A stretch of DNA of 6,489 bases from Euryarchaeota archaeon UBA59. GTDB taxonomy: Archaea > Thermoplasmatota > Poseidoniia > Poseidoniales > Thalassarchaeaceae. The notes below the pieces were generated by a model, which was given only the letters and a program-made list of their open reading frames with translations, was not told the DNA's origin and searched no databases. Within the stretch, counting starts at the first letter, position 1, and the number at the start of each line of letters is the position of its first letter. The stretch covers positions 2,018-8,506 of the forward strand of contig DAVI01000101.1 in assembly GCA_002505495.1 (NCBI GenBank), in the 5' to 3' direction. The position numbers and the translations under genes are program-made. Shown in pieces: positions 1 to 5,747 of the stretch.

Positions 1-198
1 CGCCACAGGCGGGAACTCTCTGTCGATGACGGTCCCCAACTGGGTCAAATTGAGCGCCTTGACGATGTGGCTAGAAGCGATGATTCCAACCATTCCAACA
101 GTTGAAAAACCGCATACTGCGATTCCGCCAGTCGAATTTGCGTCGGCATCCTTGTGAAGCACGAGAGGGAATCCGTGAACATCGCCTTCACCACTCAT
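1..198 (-). CDS. PAC2 family protein (proteasome assembly chaperone-like), N-terminal part, cut by window edge
   Basis: Reading leftward from an ATG at 198, the frame stays open for 66 codons to the window edge, so only the N-terminus is present. The product has a short polar leader and then a strand-loop-helix core: AVCGFSTVGMVGIIASSHIV (residues 27-46), followed by KALNLTQLGTVIDREFPPVA (47-66). This matches the PAC2 signature as I know it: a hydrophobic strand, a GFxxxGxVG turn, a helix ending in a hydrophobic 'H-I/L' pair, then 'L-x-L-x-x-I/L-G-x-(I/V)' and an 'F-P-P' segment. In archaea this family includes the proteasome-assembly chaperones PbaA and PbaB, but many paralogues have no known role, so the specific function is open. 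The ATG at 198 is chosen because GGAAGGTG lies 5 bases upstream; an in-frame ATG at 231 lacks such a site. The gene follows the large surface-protein gene on the same strand after 73 bases and may be read from the same transcript. Confidence 0.78.
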   Translation of the reverse strand, partial: MSGEGDVHGFPLVLHKDADANSTGGIAVCGFSTVGMVGIIASSHIVKALNLTQLGTVIDREFPPVA

Positions 199-203
199 CC
201 GAA

Positions 204-211
204 CACCTTCC
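204..211 (-). promoter_or_regulatory. Ribosome binding site of the PAC2 gene
   Basis: On the minus strand this reads GGAAGGTG, ending 5 bases before the ATG at 198. It resembles the archaeal GGAGGTGA consensus. It decides between two in-frame ATG codons (198 and 231) in favour of 198. Confidence 0.65.
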
Positions 212-260
212 AACCGCTTCGCGCCGCCCATCCGTCAAATACCCGTCGAATCGAATTCCT

Positions 261-279
261 TCGAATGAAACTCATTCGA
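261..279 (-). repeat. Perfect hairpin overlapping the stop codon of the large surface-protein gene
   Basis: TCGAATGA (261-268) and TCATTCGA (272-279) are exact reverse complements separated by AAC, giving an 8-bp stem with a 3-base loop. The TGA stop of the 1431-residue protein (274-272) is inside the stem. On the transcript side no T-run follows, so it is not a classical bacterial-type terminator. It could be an mRNA 3'-end or intercistronic processing structure, or chance in a TCGAA-rich stretch (further TCGAA copies at 246-250 and 251-255). Function is unknown. Confidence 0.5.
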
Positions 280-3200
280 TGAACTCAGACCACTCCTCTT
301 CGTCGGGGTAACGGTACCACCAGACATCGACTTCGTCCTTCCACCACTCGACTCCGTCGTCGTCGACATGGTAGCTTTCCGAATCTGTGTAATCATCCTC
401 GCCGCCACTCTCCTCCTCGTAACCATCGTCCCAAGTCGCCTCCTGCCTGTGGGCTCTCGCACTCACCGGCGCCGGACGATTGCTGGGGCGCACTCCTGTC
501 TTTCCACGAGACGGTAGGCTACCCTCTTCACCGGACCAGCCTCTAGGTCGGGGCCTTTCTCGGTATTCGTCGTCGAGAGGCTTTGTGTCACGCGGTGGGG
601 CGCGTCGGTAATCCGCAGTGGAGCCCTCGGGTTCTTCGAAGTCCTCATGCCAGTCATCATCCTCCTCTTCCTCCTCTTCGTCATCCTCGCGGGTGAGGGT
701 TCGCAGGCCGATGAATCCGCCAATCAGCAAAGCTAGGACGACAAGGGCGATTGCGGCCATCATCGTGGTTGACATTCCTGCAGAATCGCCGCCACCCGAC
801 CCTCCACCGTCGACCAGCGGAGTGAGTGGAATCACTGTGAAGTCGATTATCGTAGTATTATCAGAACTGGTGTAACCACCAGCCGAAGCGGTGAGAACGA
901 CCTGCAATTGGCGGTCCCCTGCAGGAGCACCGAAGAGGGCGCGCATTTCCAGTTCTATGTTGTCCTTAGACTGGTTTGAGGAGAGGCTGAACGAGGTTGA
1001 AGGCCCGAAGAAGATGTACATCCCGGTTGGCGGGCTGATAGTCACATCGACCGTGACTTGGACTTGGTTCGGATTTCGGACCGCGCAATCCAGCGTCGAG
1101 GCGCTGCCGTTCTCTCGCAGGTTCCAGGTGATTTGATCGCAGGTCATCTCAAGGGGAAGCAACTCGGAGTCGGGCTGGTTTTGGTTTCCACCACCACCGT
1201 CTCCACCATCCTGGAGTGGGGGAAGGAGGATGACCCGCTCATCGTTGTCTGGGAGGTCGAGCCATTGCAGGGTAGAGGTGCCGATGGTGAGGTCCAACTC
1301 GCCGCCCTGTGGATAGTGAATCTGAATCTCCGCCGTCCCATCGATTCCGACGCTGACTTGGCCGTTGCTGGCGGTCGCTTGGTTGCTCTGGTTGCCAAGA
1401 GACCATTCCACCACGATTCCCCGCAGAAGCGGTTGCTCTACGCTGTCGGCTGAAGAGAGTATGACCGTAACACTGCCCTCGCCATCTTGGTCAAGTTGCA
1501 CATAGGATACATTCGTTTCGAGGGTTGCATCGATCCTCGACTCGAAGTTCGCACTGCCACTCGCCGACGCCACCGTCTGCTGGGTCGAGCTCCAACTGCC
1601 GCCGCCGTAGGAGGCAGTCACCTGCGACACCCAATTGAACAGGGTCGGGCTCTCCTCCTGCAAATCCACCCAGTCACTCCAATTCCAACTCGCCTCGCCT
1701 GCAGAATCAGTCACTCCACCCAAAACCCAAGCCGAATCAACCTGCTGAGAGGTGGTGTTCCAGATTCCTGCACTTCCCCAAGTGTGGAGATCGATGGCAA
1801 CCGCCTCGCCGACAAGAGGAATTCCCTCGCTCTCCAACTGAACTTTGATTTCAATCGGCAGACCAGCCCTGACCAACGCATCGGCGAGCGAATTACCAGA
1901 GGTGCTCCCAGTCACGACCTCAACCGAAATCAACGCTCCGCGCACACTGTTGTTCAGCGACTGAACAGGCCCCGCCGACACGACGGTCCAATTGACGTTG
2001 CCCAACAGGTCACCACAGACGACTGCCACATGGTGGTCGGTCAAATCGTCGAGGGTTGCGAGGGTCAAGGAGGTCGAGGAACCGGCTGAGATGTTCGTCA
2101 CCTCGGTCAGACCGCTAACGTCCGTTATCGGCGTCACCTCAAGATAGACCGCGTACCACGCCACATCATCCGAAGCGCTTTCAGTCCAGGCAACATCGAC
2201 GAAACCACCGTTGTCAGACGCTGTGTCGACCGCTGTCAACCCAGTCACAGAATCGGGAGGCGTCACATCCACGGGAGGGAGATCAGCAACGGCGATGGTG
2301 ACCACATTTGAGAGGTAGCTCAAAATGCCGTTTGAGTAGACTGCGCGCACGCGGTAGTCCCATGTCGTGCCTGATACATTGTCATCATCCATGGTTGCGT
2401 TGAACGGTGAGCCATGGTGAGGAGCCCCGAGCAAAGGTGTCGAGCCGTTCACCCACCTGAATATCTGATATGAGAGGAAATCCGACTCGAGCATCGCGGC
2501 ATCATTCCACATGATGAACACCCGGTGAGTCGCATTGCCCGGGTCCCACAAGACCTGATACTCATGAATGACCGGTGCATCTCTGAACACTTGGTTCGAC
2601 ATCCCGGCGACCCACTCTATCTGAAGCGCCTCCAAGGTGAGAGTTCCTGCGTCGCTAGAGTTGAACGGAAGAGCGACATTGAATGGCCCGGCTCCTGACA
2701 GCATCTGAAGATTGAGGGAGTTGGTGAGATTGCCTAGCATGAGATTCGTGTCGACAACGAAGATTGCATCATAGGTGAGAGAGAGGTCCTTCAGCAGTAT
2801 TGTTCCGTTTCCTATGGATGTAGCACTTGGCATAACGAACGCCATTTCGATTCCAAAGGGGAATATCTGGGATGGCAACCACGGAATCTTGCTGGTTAGG
2901 CTCTGCGATATGTTGCCCATGTCCATCCATGTCAGTTCGTCAACTCCGTTCTGGCCGTCACCCGCATATCCAATCAGACTGCCCTCCTCTTGTCCGTCAC
3001 CGTCGAAATCGAAGGATACGCTGTGCCAGCCGGCGAGATAGAGGCCTTTTGTCGCCTCGCCGGCAGTCACTAACTGCTCGACCAGTCCATCGCCATCGAG
3101 GTCGGCGAGCAGCACCTCGCGCGGTGCGGTGTGGGGGGCGAGTGTGCCAATCGATGTGGCGACACTCCCATTGGCACCAAAAGAGCGCACATCGAGGAAA

Positions 3201-4567
3201 CCGGTGAAGGTGGAGTCATTGTTGTCGGTGGTGCCGAGGATGGGTTGCAGGAGGTCAACACTTCCGTTGCCGTTCCAATCCCCTACCGTGTGGTTGTTGA
3301 GTTGAGTCGAATTGTCGATTTGGATCGACCAGCCATTTCCATTGAAGGTCGAGATACAGACCCCCAAGTCGGTGCTTCCGAGCAGGTCGAGAAGTCCGTC
3401 TCCGTTCCAATCGAGCGTCATCAGGCCGCTCTTGATACAGTCAAACGAGGTGTTTGTGATGAGTGGGACCCACATACCCCCCGAACTGTTCCACATACTG
3501 ACATGGCCGTCATTGCCATCTGAGACTGCCACCGTGGCATTTCCACTCCCCCAAAACTGTCCCGTGGTAACCGAGGCGAGAAGCGCCCCCTGCACCGAGC
3601 CGTTGGAACTGACCGTAGTGGTCGCACCGATGCCGAATGAGCCGTTCACCGGATTGAAGACATACTCACGGAGAGCCCCGGCAGCGTGCACCGAGACCAG
3701 CTCGTCGTCGCCGTCGCCGTCGAAGTCGCCAACGGCTAGGTCAGTGAGTCCTTCGCCGAGCGTGAGGTTGGTTGAGTCGGCCCAGCCGCCGGTAGATAGC
3801 GAGATGTGGATGCAAGCGGATTCGTTGGTGGGGTCAGTGGCAGCGATGTCAGCACGGCCGTCACCATCGAAATCTCCGATGTCGAGTGTGGTGGCGCCGT
3901 CGCAGGTCGATTTCCAACTGACGGCGCTGAAACCGGTTGAAGGAGACCAATCGAAGTAACCGATTGCCGGGCTGCTGCTACCGTTGGGCCAAGTGTGTTC
4001 CCGTTGCAGGAAGATGGGTTCTGGGCGGTTGTCCGCATCAATGTCGCCGACCTCCAAATCATCGATCATTCCCGTCGCAACCCAAGAGCCGCCAAAGTCG
4101 GGTGAGTACTCGACGGAGAGGTCAGCAGTCTGCAGTTGGGAGACACTCGGAAGGTATACCATTTCCAGTTGGGCGCCGTTTGAGTCGACAGAACTCGAGT
4201 TCGTCGAACTACCATCTGAGAAGGTGGTCTGGTTGCCCAGGTCACCAAATCCGACCTCCATCCAAGCCCACTCGTACTGACCGTCCTCAGCGATGTCGAG
4301 GGTGACTGTCCCCGGAGAGGGCGATAGGTGGGAGTAACCAATCTCGAATGAGGCAGAGGTAATCGTCGTATTGCGCTCCAAGGTGAGGGCGATTGCTGAA
4401 TTGACGGAGCTGCCGTTGAGGTTCAACTGAGAGGTTGGGTTTCCATCAGCAAAAGTAGTGATTGTGCCCGAGCCGTTACCGGCCACGGCGAAGGGCGTGA
4501 GGAGGGACACCAACATCAGGAAACATATCGCAATTGGAGCGCGGCGGCTCAAATTTGATGTCAGCAT
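272..4567 (-). CDS. Giant anchored surface protein with FG-GAP/VCBS propeller and fn3 domains
   Basis: A 1431-residue secreted, C-terminally anchored protein, probably for adhesion or polymer binding at the cell surface; the ligand is unknown. Numbering is from the ATG at 4567. Signal peptide 1-29 (RR, hydrophobic core, AVA before G30). FG-GAP/VCBS calcium-loop repeats begin near D175, D232, D281, a degenerate copy at Q337, D386, D430 and D489, fitting a seven-bladed propeller. Related modules lie on either side (about 61-155 and 514-599). Two fn3 domains follow (about 665-760 and 770-867), then two Ig-like sandwiches (about 878-987 and 1006-1116), a Gly-rich linker, a NEW3-like domain (about 1136-1247) and a Gly/Ser linker. 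One membrane span is at 1268-1290. The remaining ~140 residues form an acidic, then Pro/Arg-rich cytoplasmic tail with a Trp-rich end. I count 36 N-x-S/T sequons, all outside. An in-frame TTG at 4606 would add 13 residues before the signal peptide; the ATG, preceded by GGTGGAG, fits better. Confidence 0.9.
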   Translation of the reverse strand: MLTSNLSRRAPIAICFLMLVSLLTPFAVAGNGSGTITTFADGNPTSQLNLNGSSVNSAIALTLERNTTITSASFEIGYSHLSPSPGTVTLDIAEDGQYEWAWMEVGFGDLGNQTTFSDGSSTNSSSVDSNGAQLEMVYLPSVSQLQTADLSVEYSPDFGGSWVATGMIDDLEVGDIDADNRPEPIFLQREHTWPNGSSSPAIGYFDWSPSTGFSAVSWKSTCDGATTLDIGDFDGDGRADIAATDPTNESACIHISLSTGGWADSTNLTLGEGLTDLAVGDFDGDGDDELVSVHAAGALREYVFNPVNGSFGIGATTTVSSNGSVQGALLASVTTGQFWGSGNATVAVSDGNDGHVSMWNSSGGMWVPLITNTSFDCIKSGLMTLDWNGDGLLDLLGSTDLGVCISTFNGNGWSIQIDNSTQLNNHTVGDWNGNGSVDLLQPILGTTDNNDSTFTGFLDVRSFGANGSVATSIGTLAPHTAPREVLLADLDGDGLVEQLVTAGEATKGLYLAGWHSVSFDFDGDGQEEGSLIGYAGDGQNGVDELTWMDMGNISQSLTSKIPWLPSQIFPFGIEMAFVMPSATSIGNGTILLKDLSLTYDAIFVVDTNLMLGNLTNSLNLQMLSGAGPFNVALPFNSSDAGTLTLEALQIEWVAGMSNQVFRDAPVIHEYQVLWDPGNATHRVFIMWNDAAMLESDFLSYQIFRWVNGSTPLLGAPHHGSPFNATMDDDNVSGTTWDYRVRAVYSNGILSYLSNVVTIAVADLPPVDVTPPDSVTGLTAVDTASDNGGFVDVAWTESASDDVAWYAVYLEVTPITDVSGLTEVTNISAGSSTSLTLATLDDLTDHHVAVVCGDLLGNVNWTVVSAGPVQSLNNSVRGALISVEVVTGSTSGNSLADALVRAGLPIEIKVQLESEGIPLVGEAVAIDLHTWGSAGIWNTTSQQVDSAWVLGGVTDSAGEASWNWSDWVDLQEESPTLFNWVSQVTASYGGGSWSSTQQTVASASGSANFESRIDATLETNVSYVQLDQDGEGSVTVILSSADSVEQPLLRGIVVEWSLGNQSNQATASNGQVSVGIDGTAEIQIHYPQGGELDLTIGTSTLQWLDLPDNDERVILLPPLQDGGDGGGGNQNQPDSELLPLEMTCDQITWNLRENGSASTLDCAVRNPNQVQVTVDVTISPPTGMYIFFGPSTSFSLSSNQSKDNIELEMRALFGAPAGDRQLQVVLTASAGGYTSSDNTTIIDFTVIPLTPLVDGGGSGGGDSAGMSTTMMAAIALVVLALLIGGFIGLRTLTREDDEEEEEEDDDWHEDFEEPEGSTADYRRAPPRDTKPLDDEYRERPRPRGWSGEEGSLPSRGKTGVRPSNRPAPVSARAHRQEATWDDGYEEESGGEDDYTDSESYHVDDDGVEWWKDEVDVWWYRYPDEEEWSEFIE

Positions 4568-4580
4568 GGCTCCACCCGGA
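4565..4580 (-). promoter_or_regulatory. Start region and weak ribosome binding site of the surface-protein gene
   Basis: On the minus strand GGGTGGAGCC directly precedes the ATG at 4567. GGTG matches part of the archaeal GGAGGTGA consensus with 5 bases between. This supports ATG 4567 over the upstream in-frame TTG at 4606, which has no such site and would place a 13-residue extension before an otherwise normal signal peptide. Confidence 0.45.
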
Positions 4581-4634
4581 GCGTAGCGACGGGTGGCAGG
4601 TATCAAGTCAGTTTCGGACTCATTTCACTCAAAT

Positions 4635-4650
4635 AATGATAATATGGGCC
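4635..4650 (-). promoter_or_regulatory. Candidate TATA-like element for the surface-protein gene
   Basis: On the minus strand the segment reads CCATATTATCATT, an AT-rich patch bordered by GC-richer DNA (GGGCC on its upstream side). Using the usual archaeal distance of about 25 bases, transcription would start near 4615-4620, giving a leader of about 50 bases before ATG 4567. A second AT-rich patch at 4684-4692 is an alternative. The match to the archaeal consensus is loose. Confidence 0.35.
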
Positions 4651-4693
4651 ATTCCCCTCAATTCCGAGCCCACATCTCCCAAGATATTATTTC

Positions 4694-4711
4694 CATTTTG
4701 AATAGAAAATG
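4694..4711. repeat. Short inverted repeat in the divergent promoter region
   Basis: CATTTT (4694-4699) and AAAATG (4706-4711) are exact reverse complements around a 6-base spacer, giving an 18-base dyad near the middle of the divergent intergenic region. Size and placement suit a dimeric regulator, but a 6-bp AT-rich arm can easily arise by chance. An ATTTCCA sequence overlaps its left arm (4689-4695). Confidence 0.35.
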
Positions 4712-4721
4712 ACAGAGTGGA

Positions 4722-4762
4722 TTTCCAGTGCACCATCCGGATAATTGAGAGAAAACTGGAAA
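4722..4762. repeat. Spaced inverted repeat upstream of the winged-helix gene promoter
   Basis: TTTCCAGT (4722-4729) and ACTGGAAA (4755-4762) are exact reverse complements, 25 bases apart, so the arm centres are 33 bases apart, about three helical turns. A further TTTCCA lies at 4690-4695. The right arm ends 16 bases before the TATA-like box of the rightward operon, a place where archaeal activators or repressors can act. An operator role is inference. Confidence 0.35.
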
Positions 4763-4778
4763 GTTAGAGTAGCAACGA

Positions 4779-4787
4779 TTAAAATAA
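4779..4787 (+). promoter_or_regulatory. TATA-like box of the winged-helix/pentapeptide operon
   Basis: TTAAAATAA stands out as a compact AT-only run preceded by a purine-rich stretch (AGAGTAGCAACGA) that could hold a BRE. Transcription about 25 bases downstream would begin near 4808-4812, only some 6-10 bases before the ATG at 4818. That predicts a leaderless or nearly leaderless mRNA, consistent with the lack of a clear ribosome binding site before this gene. Confidence 0.5.
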
Positions 4788-4817
4788 CCTCCTCAATCGC
4801 TGAGTGAGTGGTTGGCA

Positions 4818-5342
4818 ATGTCGATTGAAGAAGAGGCTGTAGAACTCAATAATCGGATTCTGGTCCGTGTCGGAGATGTCGAGCTAGACTTGACCGGCAC
4901 CGCGAAGGAAATCGATGCGCGGATGGCCAAGGAGATGCAGAATGAAATTTGGTCCAGCGCTTTGGCCAACATCAGGAACGCTCGCGAATCAGCAATCGAG
5001 GCGGCCAGGGAGGCGGCCCGAAACTCAGGCCTTCCAGAGCGAGGCTCCGCCTTCAAGACGCTCTGCGACAACAACAACCTGAACCGAAAACCGGACCAGG
5101 TTCTGGCTGCCATTCAATACCTGCGAGAAGTCGAGGGTGTGCACGACTCCCCTCCCCGTGTCATCCAACAGTTGTTCGACGATGCCGGCATCGAACACCC
5201 CGGTAACCTCAGCCTCTACCTGAACCGCCTTCGTGAGAGGGGTTTCCTGACCTACCCTGCAGGTGATGGCAACAAGAAGAACCGCTTCGCAATCGTCACA
5301 ACAGAGGGTCGAACTCATCTCGACAGCCGCTCAACGAGGTGA
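4818..5342 (+). CDS. Small winged-helix-like protein, putative DNA-binding regulator
   Basis: A 174-residue soluble protein with no signal peptide or membrane span. I do not recognise a named family. Residues 14-26 (ILVRVGDVELDLT) look like a beta hairpin, followed by a long charged, Ala-rich helical stretch (about 28-69) that could dimerise as a coiled coil. The C-terminal half resembles a winged helix: a helix at about 92-105, PRVIQQLFDDAG (113-124), a recognition-helix candidate NLSLYLNRLRERGF (130-143), then a wing of two strands around the basic turn GDGNKKNR (149-156) and the strand FAIVTTEG. DNA binding is inferred from this pattern, not from conserved catalytic residues. ATG 4818 is chosen over an in-frame TTG at 4812 because it sits just after the predicted transcription start. 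The stop codon overlaps the binding site of the next gene, so the two are almost certainly co-transcribed. It is divergent from the surface-protein gene and might regulate it. Confidence 0.72.
   Translation: MSIEEEAVELNNRILVRVGDVELDLTGTAKEIDARMAKEMQNEIWSSALANIRNARESAIEAAREAARNSGLPERGSAFKTLCDNNNLNRKPDQVLAAIQYLREVEGVHDSPPRVIQQLFDDAGIEHPGNLSLYLNRLRERGFLTYPAGDGNKKNRFAIVTTEGRTHLDSRSTR
5336..5342 (+). promoter_or_regulatory. Ribosome binding site of the pentapeptide-repeat gene
   Basis: GAGGTGA is a 7-base match to the archaeal anti-Shine-Dalgarno complement, 5 bases before the ATG at 5348. It includes the TGA stop of the upstream gene, which points to coupled translation. It also favours ATG 5348 over an in-frame GTG at 5339 that lies inside the site itself. 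Confidence 0.75.
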
Positions 5343-5347
5343 GACCG

Positions 5348-5746
5348 ATGGCTGAAGAGGGTCCACAGGACCTCTCCTACCAGACCTTCGTCGGGGCTGA
5401 TCTGACGGGCGCTGACTTTGAGGGGGCAAATCTCCGACGGGCGATATTCGACGGGGCTGACCTCGAAGGGGCGAACTTGTCTGGGGCGGATTTGAGGAAT
5501 GCGTCATTCGTGGATGCCAACCTGATGAAGGCTGCATTGGACGGTGCCGACATGAGGGGAGCCCGTTTTCTGAGAGCGAAACTGAGTCTCTCGAACATGC
5601 AGGATGCGAAGTTGGAAGGTGCCGACATGCGGGGCATCAGAGGCCGTTACGCTGTCTGGCGCAGGGCCGACTGGTGGAATGCAAAGATGGATGAATCGCT
5701 GCGAAAGGCGCTCTCGAAGAAGTGGCCTAGAGCACAAAACGAATGA
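5348..5746 (+). CDS. Pentapeptide-repeat protein
   Basis: A 132-residue protein built almost wholly of A(D/N)Lxx pentapeptides. Central Leu, Phe or Met residues fall every five positions from F14 to M94 (14, 19, 24 and so on), usually with Ala two places before. This predicts a right-handed quadrilateral beta-helix of about five coils. After a short break (GIRGR, 96-100) the register resumes with W104, W109 and M114 in the central position, then a basic helix-like C-terminus. There is no signal peptide, membrane span or fused enzyme domain, so it is probably cytosolic. Known pentapeptide proteins range from DNA-mimicking gyrase protectors (Qnr, MfpA) to scaffolds of unknown role; nothing here assigns this one. 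It is the second gene of a two-gene operon with the winged-helix protein and ends one base from the stop codon of the convergent membrane-protein gene. The start is set by GAGGTGA at 5336-5342. Confidence 0.9.
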   Translation: MAEEGPQDLSYQTFVGADLTGADFEGANLRRAIFDGADLEGANLSGADLRNASFVDANLMKAALDGADMRGARFLRAKLSLSNMQDAKLEGADMRGIRGRYAVWRRADWWNAKMDESLRKALSKKWPRAQNE

Positions 5747-5747
5747 C

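Noticed and set aside
261..279. Intrinsic terminator after the surface-protein gene
   Set aside because: The hairpin is perfect but no T-run follows it on the minus strand, and archaeal termination generally relies on T-runs.
102..311. Plus-strand open frame of 69 codons at the left end
   Set aside because: It runs antisense to the PAC2 start and the 3' end of the surface-protein gene, and the product is Arg/His/Ser-rich with no motif.
1487..2089. Plus-strand open frame of 200 codons opposite the fn3/Ig-like region
   Set aside because: Arg/His/Pro-rich composition typical of an antisense shadow of a GC-rich gene; no domain or ribosome binding site supports it.
3312..3959. Long plus-strand open frame (215 codons) opposite the surface-protein gene
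   Set aside because: It lies fully antisense to the FG-GAP propeller coding region, which has clear domain content. Its translation is Ser/Pro-rich low-complexity sequence with no recognisable motif.
4520..4567. Twin-arginine (Tat) signal in the surface protein
   Set aside because: RR is present (residues 8-9), but the following residues are APIAI, not the x-F/L-L-K pattern, and the hydrophobic core is strong, so a Sec-type signal is more likely.
5348..5746. Qnr/MfpA-type gyrase-protection protein
   Set aside because: The fold type is right, but the protein is short (132 residues), and I see no loops or dimer motif specific to those proteins. Only the general family can be assigned.
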